Assembly: GCA_012520915.1 (NCBI GenBank)
Contig: JAAYNJ010000008.1
Coordinates: 1 to 49,641, forward strand
Origin: Oscillospiraceae bacterium
Lineage (GTDB): Bacteria; Bacillota; Clostridia; Oscillospirales; Ruminococcaceae
Reading direction: 5' to 3'
Length of the DNA: 49,641 bases
Shown: positions 41,844-49,641 of the stretch, piece after piece
Layout of the letters: every line of letters begins with the position of its first letter
Position numbering within the stretch: position 1 is the stretch's first letter
Translations under genes and position numbers: made by a program
The notes under the pieces: model-generated
The model's input: the letters and a program-made list of their open reading frames with translations, nothing else
Told to the model about the DNA's origin: nothing
Databases searched by the model: none

Positions 41844-41861
41844 CTTTTAATTAATGTTATT

Positions 41862-43175
41862 TTATTTTCCCGAGATTACGACGTTGTCGAATGCGGCGTA
41901 GGGGAGGGATGATATCCCGTTTTCGGTGAGTTCCTTTGATAGACCTCTCAGGTTGTTTAATATATCGGCGAGGTTGCCGTTAATCATAACTTCGCGCAGG
42001 GGCTTTGTAACCCTGCCGTTTTCTATAAGAAAACTGTTTTTAGCAACCCCCGAAAAATCGCCGTTAGAGGAGGGGGATCCGCCCGAAAATCTGCCGACCA
42101 AAATGCCTTTGTCTATGCCGGAGATTATCCCGTCGAGACTTTCACTTCCCGGTTTAACCGAGACGTTTGCTCCGGTGTTTTTCGCCTTTGTCATTCCGCG
42201 TTTTCTCGCGACATAATCGCTTATTGCAAAACTCTCAAAGACGCCGTCCTTAATCAAATCGAAGTTTTCGGCGATATAGCCCGAACCGTCAAAGGGCGAA
42301 TAGAACTTCGCATAATCGCTTATCGGATTGAGCGAAACCGTTATCCTCTCGTCCGCAACCTTGCTTCCCAATTTGTTGAGCCAGATGCTCGTCTGCTCTA
42401 AAACGCCTGAATCCCCGGCAAAGTTGCCGATTATGTCGAAAAGGAAACCGCCGAAACAGTCGGGAGTTAAAAGCATACAGCCGGTAAAGGTGCCGTCAAG
42501 CGCTTCGGTATGGATGGATCTTTCGCAGGCTTCGATATTCCTCTTGACATCTCCCTGTTCGATAAACGGTGTGTCGAGGTCGGTCGTGATTATATCCGCG
42601 CCGAAGAATGAGGATACCTCGTCACCGTCCTGACCGATGAAGGAAAGACCGCAGTTGTAGTAGCCGTACTCCGTCGTATAAATCAGACCGTCGGAACCTG
42701 CAAGCACGCCGTATGACATGACGTGTGAGGAGATGAGCTGGTCTATCTTGATTTTGGGATAATCCCTGTCGAGCGTTTCTTTTAACTCGTTTACCCTGTC
42801 AAAGAGTTTTTCTATATCCGCATCCAAAACCCCGATGCTGAAATGCTTTTCCCCGCCGGGATTTTTCGCAAATACCCACGCTTCGTCGGCTGAGGAACCT
42901 TCGGCAACCTTTATAACTTCACCGGCGGCGTTTCTTAAAACCTCCCTGTCAAAGCTGTTTATCGAGATGTCTCCCTTTTTGTTGCCTTTTATGACTTTTA
43001 AACCTATTGCCTCGCTGTCGGTCGTTCTCATTAACGAGAACTCCCCGCCGTCGATGTTGAATTCGTTTTTAACCGAACGGCCTACCGAAACGAGCGAGCT
43101 GTCGGCGCCCCTCTCGAGAAGGTCTGCCAATGCGATGTCGGCAGTCTTTTTAAGTTGTTCGAATTTGCTGTTCAT
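41862..43175 (-). CDS. pmbA: TldE/PmbA-family protease subunit
   Basis: A 437-residue member of the U62 family, of usual length (~450). It has the PmbA features LLTPDCFGGFLFDIIGNF and SGVAKNSFLIENG near the C-terminus but lacks the HExxxH zinc site, as expected for the non-catalytic partner. In other bacteria it pairs with TldD to form a protease that trims unfolded peptides and matures RiPPs such as microcin B17. The start codon overlaps the last base of the tldD stop, consistent with a 1:1 complex. Confidence 0.93.
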   Translation of the reverse strand: MNSKFEQLKKTADIALADLLERGADSSLVSVGRSVKNEFNIDGGEFSLMRTTDSEAIGLKVIKGNKKGDISINSFDREVLRNAAGEVIKVAEGSSADEAWVFAKNPGGEKHFSIGVLDADIEKLFDRVNELKETLDRDYPKIKIDQLISSHVMSYGVLAGSDGLIYTTEYGYYNCGLSFIGQDGDEVSSFFGADIITTDLDTPFIEQGDVKRNIEACERSIHTEALDGTFTGCMLLTPDCFGGFLFDIIGNFAGDSGVLEQTSIWLNKLGSKVADERITVSLNPISDYAKFYSPFDGSGYIAENFDLIKDGVFESFAISDYVARKRGMTKAKNTGANVSVKPGSESLDGIISGIDKGILVGRFSGGSPSSNGDFSGVAKNSFLIENGRVTKPLREVMINGNLADILNNLRGLSKELTENGISSLPYAAFDNVVISGK

Positions 43176-44560
43176 TATCTGCCTCCCATCATTACTTTAC
43201 AACGCAGAGCCGGACCGCCGAGCCCGACCGGCATCAACTGTTTCTTTCCGCAGAACCCCGAACTAGACCAGGAAACCTCGTTGCCCACCATATCGACGGT
43301 TTTAAGCATTTCGAAAGCTATACCCGAGATGGTGGTATCCAAAAGCGCTCTGCCGAGCTTGCCGTTTTTGATTTCATATCCGGTAGTTACGCCGAACATG
43401 AATTCGCCCGTCGAGTCCGCCTGACCGTTGTTGCTTGAAATAAGGTAATAACCGTCGTCGACCGAAGAAATCATATCGTCAAGACTGCTTTCGCCGGGGA
43501 GAACGGCGGTGTTTCTCATTCTTATAAGCGGCTCGTCGTCAAACATAAAGCCCCTTGCGTTGCCCTTGGGCGCCATGCCGAAATGCCCCGCAGTCTCACG
43601 GCTGTTCATATATCCCGTCAAAATGCCGTCTTTTATAAGCACCTCGTCTTCCGCCAATATTCCCTCGTCGTCAAGATATACGGGAAGGGGAGCGTCTTTG
43701 CCGAAAGCGGTATGAGCAAAGTCGGTCATCGAAACAAGCGGGGAAGCGACCTGTTTGTTCAGGTTTTTAGCTGCAACCGAACCGGCAAGAACGAGGTCGG
43801 CTTCGACGGTATGTCCTACGGCCTCGTGCGCCAGCATGCCCGCGAGTTCTCCGCTTAAAATAACGGTATTAAGCCCCGCTTTTGAGTAAACGCCGTCTAT
43901 CTTATCCATAGCCAACTTATAGAGCCTGTCCGTCTCGGAATAAACTTCCTTCAGGTCGGAGAAGTTTTCGGGAAATATTCCGAAACCGCCGACGGGGGTA
44001 AACACCTCAAGCGGATTTCCGTCCCTGCCTTCCACCGTCATAAAAATGTAGATATAACTTCTCGGTACTATCGTATGTCCGTCGGTTCCCTGCGACACGA
44101 CGAGCATCTTTTCCATGCTGTCCTCGTAGGCAACAAGCGATCTGTTTATGAGACCGGTGCAGTTTTTTGAGATATAATCATCGAGTTCCCTGAGAACTTC
44201 TATGTAGTACTTCTGCTCGGTGTCGTTTCTTACATAGTCGGTAGCATATCCGCCTACACGCGCGTCGGCAATCGCTGGGCGGTCTTTCTTTATTCTCGAA
44301 CTCATGAAAGCGGCGTTTTCTGATGCTTTTTTAAGCACTCTCTTTATGCTTTCGTTGTCGAGAGAGGGTGAGGAGGCAAATCCGTAAAGCCCGTCTTTAT
44401 AGACACGGCAACCGACGCCGGTTATATCCTCGCGCATGTTTGTCACTATTTCTCCCTTTATCATAGACACACGGCGCTTTCTGTTTACCTGGGAGCGAAG
44501 CTCGGTAAATGCGCCGTCCGCCATAAGCGATTTAAAGGGACTTAAATTATCTTTCAGCAA
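43175..44560 (-). CDS. tldD: TldD-family metalloprotease subunit
   Basis: A 461-residue metalloprotease subunit. The zinc motif HEAVGH (about residues 245-250) within MLAHEAVGHTVEADLV is intact. The glycine-rich GAPKGNARGFMFDDEP-like region (MAPKGNARGF) and the C-terminal CGKKQLMPVG agree with TldD. I place the start at TTG 44560, seven bases after GGAGG; the frame remains open ten codons upstream. It forms a unit with tldE and acts in the cytoplasm. No RiPP precursor or modifying enzyme is seen in the window, so the housekeeping peptidase role is the simplest. Confidence 0.93.
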   Translation of the reverse strand: MLKDNLSPFKSLMADGAFTELRSQVNRKRRVSMIKGEIVTNMREDITGVGCRVYKDGLYGFASSPSLDNESIKRVLKKASENAAFMSSRIKKDRPAIADARVGGYATDYVRNDTEQKYYIEVLRELDDYISKNCTGLINRSLVAYEDSMEKMLVVSQGTDGHTIVPRSYIYIFMTVEGRDGNPLEVFTPVGGFGIFPENFSDLKEVYSETDRLYKLAMDKIDGVYSKAGLNTVILSGELAGMLAHEAVGHTVEADLVLAGSVAAKNLNKQVASPLVSMTDFAHTAFGKDAPLPVYLDDEGILAEDEVLIKDGILTGYMNSRETAGHFGMAPKGNARGFMFDDEPLIRMRNTAVLPGESSLDDMISSVDDGYYLISSNNGQADSTGEFMFGVTTGYEIKNGKLGRALLDTTISGIAFEMLKTVDMVGNEVSWSSSGFCGKKQLMPVGLGGPALRCKVMMGGR

Positions 44561-44700
44561 AATCAGTCCTCCGATTAATTTTTTTACCAATATATTATAT
44601 CAGATATGTAAATACCCGCCTGTATAAAATTTAAAACCCCCGCAACAGGTTGACAGCGAAGACAAAACTTAAGCGAAGCGCAAAAAAGCCTCCACCGGAC

Positions 44701-44739
44701 GGGGGAGGTGGCACAGCTTCAGCTGTGACGGAGGGGGAG
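44701..44739. repeat. Dispersed palindromic repeat, copy A
   Basis: GGAGGTGGCACAGCTTCAG followed by CTGTGACGGAGGGGGAG contains a perfect ACAGCT/AGCTGT stem. It recurs with two changes at 49394-49431. Preceding bases (AAAACTTAAGCGAAG and AAGCCTCC) also recur near 49552. It lies in the 377-base gap between tldD and the DUF2680-like gene, in which no gene is seen. Confidence 0.75.
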
Positions 44740-44847
44740 ATAAACGAAGTAGAGAATTTGAACAAAGCAAAATTTGCCTGACGACGGGGGGAGTGAAAAC
44801 TAAAAACCCCTTAATCTAAACTCACATTCCAATATATGTCTAAAAAG

Positions 44848-44876
44848 AAACAGCGGCGAAAAGTTCGCCGCTGTTT
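44848..44876 (-). terminator. Intrinsic terminator of the DUF2680-like gene
   Basis: A thirteen-pair stem, AAACAGCGGCGAA (44848-44860) / TTCGCCGCTGTTT (44864-44876), is followed on the minus strand by CTTTTT. Confidence 0.85.
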
Positions 44877-44967
44877 CCGTATGATAGAAGTATCATTATT
44901 TTAAGGAAAGAAGATTATCTATATCCGCAGGCTCAAGCCTGTTTTAAGATTATCCGCTCTTTCGCTT

Positions 44968-45519
44968 TTAGTTGTTTGGGCACGCTCCGTCATAACCGCC
45001 TGAACCTTTAGAACCTCTCTGTCCGCTGTTGCCGCTTCCGGTTCCGTCCTGCGCCCTTGTTCCGTTGCCGAACCCGCTCAATCCGAGACCGCCGTTTTCA
45101 CAGTTTACCCCGTCACAGCTGCCGTCCTGATTTTTGTTACCGAAACCGCCGATTCCCTGCGTTTTGTTTCCCGTGCCGGTGCCGTCACAATTTTCAAGTC
45201 TCAATCTGAGGCGTTCGAGTATTGCATCCGCCTGCTCTCTCGTCATCTTGCCGTTTGTGACGCTTTCCTCCAGACGCGCTCTTTTTGTTTCCATCATTTC
45301 TTTTTTAAACTCTTCGAGCTTTCCGGCGTCTTTTGCCATATTGCCGTAAGTTTTTCCTGCGTTTCTCTCGTTTAAGACTTCTTCCTGGCTCTTGCCGCTC
45401 AATCCCGCAACAGCCTCCGCAGGTGAGTTATATGTCGGTGCGGCCAGCGTGGTGAACGAGAGAATAGAGACCATGAGGAGAACCGCGATTGATATTGTTA
45501 TTGTTTTAATTTTTTTCAT
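44968..45519 (-). CDS. Secreted DUF2680-like protein with Gly/Asn-rich tail
   Basis: A 183-residue secreted protein: signal peptide 1-26 (cut after TTLAA), a helical charged segment (~28-108) with SQEEVLNERNAGKTYGNMA and KMTREQADAILERL, as in DUF2680/YckD-type proteins, then a Gly/Asn/Asp-rich tail with paired cysteines. The role of the family is unknown. It is divergent from an OmpR-type two-component system, and its genes are probably a sensor-target pair, since the kinase's extracellular loop also has a Gly-rich segment. Confidence 0.82.
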   Translation of the reverse strand: MKKIKTITISIAVLLMVSILSFTTLAAPTYNSPAEAVAGLSGKSQEEVLNERNAGKTYGNMAKDAGKLEEFKKEMMETKRARLEESVTNGKMTREQADAILERLRLRLENCDGTGTGNKTQGIGGFGNKNQDGSCDGVNCENGGLGLSGFGNGTRAQDGTGSGNSGQRGSKGSGGYDGACPNN

Positions 45520-45590
45520 TTTTTATTTCCTTTCGCAAAAATGCTTTTTATGTTTGGATTATATTTTCCCAATGTGTTTTTTGTGTGTCA

Positions 45591-45718
45591 TTTTCATGCT
45601 TTTTCCGTAACGATTTAAATTTCGCGAAACTCCTGTCGACGCTTTGAATTCTACCCGCTCTATATGTCGTTTTCGTGTTTTTTAAGAATCCTTTTCGTGA
45701 CAAATTTTCAGGTTTTTG
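45591..45718. promoter_or_regulatory. Repeated TTTTCRTG motifs in the divergent regulatory region
   Basis: Similar motifs occur at 45591-45604 (TTTTCATGCTTTTT), 45670-45683 (TTTTCGTGTTTTTT), 45692-45704 (TTTTCGTGACAAA) and 45705-45718 (TTTTCAGGTTTTTG). The spacing is irregular except for 13-22 bases between the last three. They lie between the DUF2680-like gene and the response regulator and may be its binding sites. A TTGACA at 45716-45721 and TATAAT at 45743-45748 are too far apart for one promoter. Confidence 0.35.
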
Positions 45719-45799
45719 ACACCAAAAAGACATAATATATATGTATAATGTTCGTAATTTATAATTAAAAACCTTTATATATTCCCGAGGGGGGAAGAA

Positions 45800-46489
45800 A
45801 TGCCTAAAATTCTTATTGCCGACGACAACAAACAGATAGTTTCGATATTATCCGAATATGCAAAAAACTCGGGTTTCGAGGTCGATGTCGCATACGACGG
45901 CGAAGAGGCGCTTGAAAAAGCGCTGTCGGCGGATTACGACATGCTTCTGCTTGATGTGATGATGCCTAAAAAAGACGGATTTGAAGTCTGCCGTGAGATA
46001 AGAAAAACCTCCTCCCTTCCGATAATAATGGTTACGGCGAGAGGGGAGGATTTCGAGAGGATAATGGGACTTGAAATCGGAGCGGACGATTACGTCGTAA
46101 AACCGTTTTCTCCCGGAGAGGTCATGGCGAGGGTAAACGCGGTTTTAAGAAGGATATCCGTTGCGGAGGATTCCGAAAGCGGAAAAATCTTTAAACATTC
46201 GGATCTGACCGTCGATCTCGAGTCCTATACCGTGAAAATTGCCGGTGAAGTTGTCAAGCTCACCAAAAAGGAAATAGAACTATTGTGGACGCTCGGCAAA
46301 AATAAAAACAAGGTTTTCAGCCGGGACAACCTGCTTGAAAGCATATGGGGATACGACTATTTCGGCGATACGAGAACGGTGGATTCCCATATAAAGCGCC
46401 TGCGCGCCAAACTCGAGGACTACAAGCACGAAGACTGGGATATTGTCACGATAAGAGGCGTGGGATATAAATTTGAGGCAAACACATGA
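45800..46489 (+). CDS. OmpR/PhoB-family response regulator
   Basis: A 229-residue regulator with a receiver domain (1-118; DDN near residue 8, Asp52 in LLLDVMMPKKDG, signature KPFSPGEVMARV) and an OmpR-type winged helix (~130-228; LTKKEIELLWTL, DNLLESIWGYDYFGDTRTVD, VTIRGVGYKFE). ATG 45800 follows GGGGGG AAGAA-type sequence. It overlaps the kinase gene by four bases. It may bind 11-base direct repeats; the TGTAAC pairs near 21.6 and 21.8 kb are candidates, as are the motifs at 45591-45718. Confidence 0.94.
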   Translation: MPKILIADDNKQIVSILSEYAKNSGFEVDVAYDGEEALEKALSADYDMLLLDVMMPKKDGFEVCREIRKTSSLPIIMVTARGEDFERIMGLEIGADDYVVKPFSPGEVMARVNAVLRRISVAEDSESGKIFKHSDLTVDLESYTVKIAGEVVKLTKKEIELLWTLGKNKNKVFSRDNLLESIWGYDYFGDTRTVDSHIKRLRAKLEDYKHEDWDIVTIRGVGYKFEANT

Positions 46490-47997
46490 AAAACAAAATT
46501 CAAAAAAGGCTGATGCTCTACTTCTTTTCGGTCCTTTCGGTATTTGCGGTTGTTGTGGGACTGTTGTTTTTTCTTATGTTTTCAAAAAACACGAGGGAAA
46601 TCTATAAAATCGAAATAGAAAAACAGGCGACGGCCATATCAAACATGCTGTCCGCCGTGACGGAAAATGAAATTCCCACAGTTGATGAAGGTGGAGAGGA
46701 AAACGGACGGGGCAAATATAAAGGCGATTCGGCTTCAGTCTCTCCCGGTTTAGGCAGGGGAAAGGGCGGATACGGCAGATATATGATTTTGGCGGAGTAT
46801 TTTGCACCGGGAGAGGTGTGGGTACTCGATACCGAACTTAACAGCATTTCGACGGGGATTGGAAAAAGCGATATGCTCTTTAGCGACCTGCCGGAAGAAC
46901 TTAAGCCGACGGTTGAGGAGGCGCTGAGCGGGAAGACCGCCTTTGGAGAGAGCGACGACGGAATCTTTGACAAACCTTCGGTAACCGTAGCCGTACCCAT
47001 ATTTACCGAAGACGATATATCGGGAGCGGTTCTTCTCCACACAAGGATAAGGGATATAAATACAATCGCAAAAAACGCCGCTCTGATACTCTTAATCTCG
47101 CTTATCTTTGCCGCGCTTATTTCCTTTATCCCCGCAAAACTTATGGCGGATTCCCTGACCAAACCTTTAAAGAAGATGGAAATATCCGCAGTCGGCATAA
47201 GCAAAGGCGACTATTCGGTACGCACGGGCATAAGTCGATCCGACGAGATAGGTTCGGTTGCCGTCGCAATCGACGATATGGCAAAACAGCTTTCGCTTGC
47301 GAAAAAGGAGAGCGAAAAGCTCGATAAAATGAGAAAGGATTTTGTTTCAAACATATCCCACGAACTCAGAACCCCTCTCACGGTGATAAGGGGATCCCTC
47401 GAAGCGATAAACGACGGCGTCGTCACCGACCCCGAAATGGTAAAGGACTACAACGGGAGAATGATAAAGGAGAGCATCTACCTCGACAGGCTGATAAGCG
47501 ACCTGCTCGAACTCTCCAGACTTCAGAACCCCGATTTTGCGATAGAATTTTCCGATGTCGACCTGCTTGAAATAACCGAAGACGTAAAAAGGAGCATGGA
47601 GGCGGTTGCGAATGAAAAAAATATCAATATCTCGCTGGTTTCAAACGAAGGGCGTTATCCCTTTTCCGGCGACTATATGAGGCTTCGCCAGATGCTGATG
47701 ATTGTTGTGGACAACGCCGTAAAATTTACTCCGCCCGGAAAAGAGATAAAAATCAATCTTTTAAAACAAAATTACGGATATAAAATCTCGGTTGAGGACG
47801 AGGGAGAGGGGATAAATCCCGAAGACCTGCCGTATATATTCGAGAGATTTTATAAACAGCGTTCGGAAGAAAATAAAAAAGGCTCGGGACTCGGGATTTC
47901 GATAGCAAAACAGATAGCGGAAAGACACGGTGTTTCGATTTCGGCAGATAATTCCGAAAAAGGCGCGGTTTTTTCCTTTGTCTTTAACAAATCTTAA
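46486..47997 (+). CDS. Sensor histidine kinase with HAMP domain
   Basis: A 503-residue kinase. Helices at residues ~12-33 and ~197-216 flank an extracytoplasmic sensor (~34-196) that holds a Gly/Arg-rich loop (ENGRGKYKG, then LGRGKGGYGRY). HAMP is ~217-270; HisKA has His292 in FVSNISHELRTPLTVI; HATPase motifs are VDNAVKFTPPG, VEDEGEGI and GSGLGISIAKQI. It resembles WalK/PhoR-type kinases without a PAS domain. The ATGA overlap with the regulator makes them a pair. The Gly-rich loop echoes the secreted DUF2680-like protein encoded divergently. Confidence 0.93.
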   Translation: MKNKIQKRLMLYFFSVLSVFAVVVGLLFFLMFSKNTREIYKIEIEKQATAISNMLSAVTENEIPTVDEGGEENGRGKYKGDSASVSPGLGRGKGGYGRYMILAEYFAPGEVWVLDTELNSISTGIGKSDMLFSDLPEELKPTVEEALSGKTAFGESDDGIFDKPSVTVAVPIFTEDDISGAVLLHTRIRDINTIAKNAALILLISLIFAALISFIPAKLMADSLTKPLKKMEISAVGISKGDYSVRTGISRSDEIGSVAVAIDDMAKQLSLAKKESEKLDKMRKDFVSNISHELRTPLTVIRGSLEAINDGVVTDPEMVKDYNGRMIKESIYLDRLISDLLELSRLQNPDFAIEFSDVDLLEITEDVKRSMEAVANEKNINISLVSNEGRYPFSGDYMRLRQMLMIVVDNAVKFTPPGKEIKINLLKQNYGYKISVEDEGEGINPEDLPYIFERFYKQRSEENKKGSGLGISIAKQIAERHGVSISADNSEKGAVFSFVFNKS

Positions 47998-48089
47998 AAA
48001 AATCACCCCTCTCAGTCTTATTATTGACTAAATACCGGGGATGCAATTTGTGCAACCATACAAATTTAGGCAACATAGAGGATAATTTA

Positions 48090-48118
48090 TTGACTATTAT
48101 TATTATGATAGTTATTAT
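48090..48118 (+). promoter_or_regulatory. Sigma-A promoter upstream of the PEP-mutase-family gene
   Basis: TTGACT (48090-48095) and TATTAT (48113-48118) are exactly 17 bases apart. The predicted start is about 48125, some 260 bases before the next gene. Only intergenic sequence lies between 47998 and the promoter. Confidence 0.65.
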
Positions 48119-48124
48119 TAATTT

Positions 48125-48206
48125 GTAGTAATATCGACGGAGATAGAAATAAGTGTTTGATAATTTTCGCTACAACCCCCGGCCCCTAGCGGCAGGGGTT
48201 TTTTTT
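48125..48206 (+). ncRNA. Candidate ~80-nt leader RNA or attenuator with terminator
   Basis: The transcript expected from the promoter ends in a strong intrinsic terminator: CCCCT (48183-48187), loop, AGGGG (48194-48198), T8 (48199-48206). A different pairing, CGCTA (48168-48172) with TAGCG (48187-48191), uses part of the terminator loop and would compete with it. This is the layout of a regulated leader, but I do not recognise a known riboswitch class. It could also be a small RNA. Confidence 0.45.
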
Positions 48207-48303
48207 GTAAAAAACTCGCGAAATAATGGCTGTAAAATAACCGTTCCTGCCGAAATGCCGTTAGGGGATTTAAAAATAAATAGAATGGAACATTTTTATA
48301 AAA

Positions 48304-48352
48304 CCTGCGGTTGCTCATGTTATACTCCCGGATGTCCGCAGGCTCTTTTGTT
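48304..48352 (+). terminator. Second hairpin before the PEP-mutase-family gene
   Basis: CCTGCGG (48304-48310) / CCGCAGG (48336-48342) encloses a 25-base loop and is followed by CTCTTTTGTTTT, so it may act as a second termination or regulatory step 35 bases before the start codon. Confidence 0.5.
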
Positions 48353-48386
48353 TTAAGGAAATAAACTCAAAGAAAAGGAAGAGACA

Positions 48387-49250
48387 ATGTCAAAAGGAAA
48401 ATCGCTTAGGAAATTGCTGGAAAAACCCGAAATTCTCATGGTGCCGGGGGTGTTTAACCCCTTATGTGCGATACTCGCGGAAAGAGCCGGTTTTAATTCG
48501 GTTTATGTGACGGGGTACGGTCTGTCCGCGGATGTAACGGGATACCCGGATATAGGGCTTATGACGATGAAGGAAATGACCGACGCGATAAATAATATAG
48601 CTTCCGCTACAGAGCTTCCGATAATAGCCGATGCGGATACCGGTTTCGGAGGCCCTCTCAACGTCGTCAGAACGGTAAAGGAATATGTAAAGCTGGACGT
48701 GGCGGCGATACAGATAGAGGACCAGCAGTTTCCGAAAAGGTGCGGTCATATGGAGGGCAAGGCGATAGTTCCCGTTTCGGAGATGGTCGCGCGGATAAAA
48801 GCCGCCGACTATGCAAGAGAGGGGAGCGGTCTTCTTATAGTTGCGAGAACCGACTCCATAGCCGTCGAAGGCATCGACAGAGCGATAGAAAGGGCGAATA
48901 TCTACAGAGAAGCGGGAGCGGATATAACTTTTGTTGAAGCTCCGCAAAGCCTTGAAGAGATGAAGAGAATCTGCGACGAAATACCCTGCCCCCAGCTTGC
49001 AAATATGATTGAGGGGGGAAAGACACCGTTTCTCACCGCGAAAGAGCTTTATGACATAGGCTTTAAAATCGTCATTTACCCGTTGAGCGCGCTCTATGCC
49101 TCCGCGCATATCGTTAATAAAGTATATGAATCGCTGAAAAAGGACGGCACGACCGAAAACTGCAGGAAAGATATGTTCAGCTTTTCGGAATTTAACGAAA
49201 TCGTAAATCTTGCCGGCTACAGAGAACTCGAAAACGGGTTTTTAAAATAA
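48387..49250 (+). CDS. Isocitrate lyase/PEP mutase-family enzyme (methylisocitrate-lyase-like)
   Basis: A 287-residue beta/alpha-barrel enzyme. Metal-binding ADADTGFGG, QIEDQQFPKRCGH (the KRCGH Cys is the lyase catalytic residue) and ARTDSIAVEG are all intact. The Cys motif favours a carbon-carbon lyase, such as methylisocitrate or 2,3-dimethylmalate lyase, over PEP mutase. No citrate synthase, aconitase or phosphonate gene is nearby, so the substrate is open. ATG 48387 follows AAGGAAGAG. The gene is behind a promoter and two hairpins, which suggests conditional expression. Confidence 0.9.
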   Translation: MSKGKSLRKLLEKPEILMVPGVFNPLCAILAERAGFNSVYVTGYGLSADVTGYPDIGLMTMKEMTDAINNIASATELPIIADADTGFGGPLNVVRTVKEYVKLDVAAIQIEDQQFPKRCGHMEGKAIVPVSEMVARIKAADYAREGSGLLIVARTDSIAVEGIDRAIERANIYREAGADITFVEAPQSLEEMKRICDEIPCPQLANMIEGGKTPFLTAKELYDIGFKIVIYPLSALYASAHIVNKVYESLKKDGTTENCRKDMFSFSEFNEIVNLAGYRELENGFLK

Positions 49251-49336
49251 TATAAAAACCCTACGGCAAGAAAGCCAAGATAAAGATCAATGCTCAAGCG
49301 AACAACCCCAAAGCCCACCTCGGACCTGTACCCTCT

Positions 49337-49390
49337 GGGGCACTTTGCCCCGTGGGTACCTGTGCTCTGTGAGTACCTGTGCCCTGCGGG
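49337..49390. repeat. Hairpin and 17-bp tandem repeat after the PEP-mutase-family gene
   Basis: GGGGCA (49337-49342) / TGCCCC (49346-49351) forms a strong hairpin, followed by two tandem copies of GTACCTGTGCYCTGYGR (49356-49372 and 49373-49389) and a third GTAC. No open frame with a ribosome-binding site is seen in 49251-49641. Confidence 0.7.
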
Positions 49391-49393
49391 TAC

Positions 49394-49431
49394 GAGGGAG
49401 GTGGCACAGCTTTAGCTGTAACGGAGGGGGA
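49394..49431. repeat. Dispersed palindromic repeat, copy B
   Basis: GGAGGTGGCACAGCTTTAG followed by CTGTAACGGAGGGGGAG is almost identical to 44701-44739, with the same ACAGCT/AGCTGT stem. Confidence 0.75.
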
Positions 49432-49503
49432 GAAAAGAGAAGGTTGGAACCTTGTCTTATCGTGTTAACTAAAGTATAAGCTGTTGTAAAATTCCCTCCC
49501 TCA

Positions 49504-49540
49504 GGTTGCGTTGCAACCAGCTCCCTCGGTCAGAGGGAGC
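49504..49540. repeat. Double palindromic repeat element
   Basis: Two adjacent perfect palindromes: GGTTGC-GTT-GCAACC (49504-49518) and GCTCCCTC-GGTCA-GAGGGAGC (49520-49540). This is a REP/MITE-like intergenic structure without coding content. Confidence 0.7.
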
Positions 49541-49551
49541 CAAAGAAAAAC

Positions 49552-49629
49552 TAAAACTTAAGCGAACTACTATAAAGCCCCACTCAGCCGAGGGGGGTGG
49601 TGAAGGCGAAGCCTGAACCGGGGGGAGGG
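49552..49629. repeat. Composite GC-rich repeat at the window end
   Basis: AAAACTTAAGCGAAC and AAAGCCCCACTC match the sequence before copy A (near 44664-44697), followed by a GGGGGGTGG...CCGGGGGGAGGG stretch with inner GGCGAAGCC. It is probably another module of the same repeat family. Confidence 0.55.
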
Positions 49630-49641
49630 AAAAAACAAAGA

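Noticed and set aside
41862-44560. TldD/TldE as part of a RiPP biosynthesis cluster
   Set aside because: No precursor peptide, cyclodehydratase or dedicated exporter is adjacent; a general peptidase role is simpler.
45716-45748. TTGACA and TATAAT upstream of the OmpR-type regulator as one promoter
   Set aside because: They are 22 bases apart, too far for a sigma-A promoter; either may belong to different elements.

Overview
The window looks like the chromosome of an anaerobic member of the Bacillota, most likely a Clostridia gut-type lineage. This rests on strong AGGAGG ribosome-binding sites, TTG and GTG starts preceded by such sites, a very large Cna-B/InlB-type surface protein, BspA-type leucine-rich repeats, AmmeMemoRadiSam genes, NarL- and OmpR-type two-component systems, and GC-rich palindromic intergenic repeats. 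No rRNA, tRNA, insertion sequence, prophage or CRISPR array was seen.

Layout. 1-1.8 kb: a truncated PfkB sugar kinase divergent from a LacI-family repressor, each promoter followed directly by a similar operator-like site. 2.1-4.4 kb: two unknown lipoproteins and a DUF1232 membrane protein on the minus strand. 4.8-6.4 kb: a TRAP-type large permease with a very small two-helix partner and no substrate-binding protein. 7.0-13.0 kb: an eight-gene plus-strand operon with a BTAD regulator ending in a degenerate GGDEF-like domain, a transglutaminase-fold lipoprotein, a GspF/PilC platform protein, four small pilin-like or one-helix proteins and a PilT-type ATPase. This reads as a minimal, unassigned type IV-pilus-like machine. 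It converges on a 2793-residue surface protein (13.1-21.5 kb) made of InlB-like repeats, Cna-B domains, ten tandem ~167-residue dyads and a three-helix membrane anchor.

21.5-30.4 kb, minus strand: a membrane diguanylate cyclase; the AmmeMemoRadiSam pair (Memo-AMMECR1 fusion plus radical SAM protein); an operon of hydantoinase/oxoprolinase-like, histone-deacetylase-like and deoxyinosine-glycosylase-like genes; and an HSL-type esterase. The leader of the giant gene carries a duplicated block, each copy holding a direct repeat of the form TGTWAH-N5-TGTWAH, the WalR-type box.

30.5-41.7 kb: an XRE-domain membrane protein; a three-gene ABC-2 exporter divergent from a histidine kinase and NarL-type regulator, laid out like LnrJK/LnrLMN; pyroglutamyl peptidase with a GNAT acetyltransferase; O6-methylguanine-DNA methyltransferase; an unusual RES-like domain fused to BspA-type repeats; a CPBP protease; and a small membrane protein. 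41.8-49.6 kb: TldE/TldD; a secreted DUF2680-like protein divergent from an OmpR-type two-component system; and an isocitrate-lyase/PEP-mutase family enzyme behind a terminator-bearing leader. The right end is filled with palindromic repeats.

The least explained items are the pilus-like operon with PilT as its only ATPase, the C-terminal anchor of the giant protein, the RES-LRR fusion, and the leader RNA near 48.1 kb. Coding calls rest on reading the translations and on recalled family motifs; no database search was possible.
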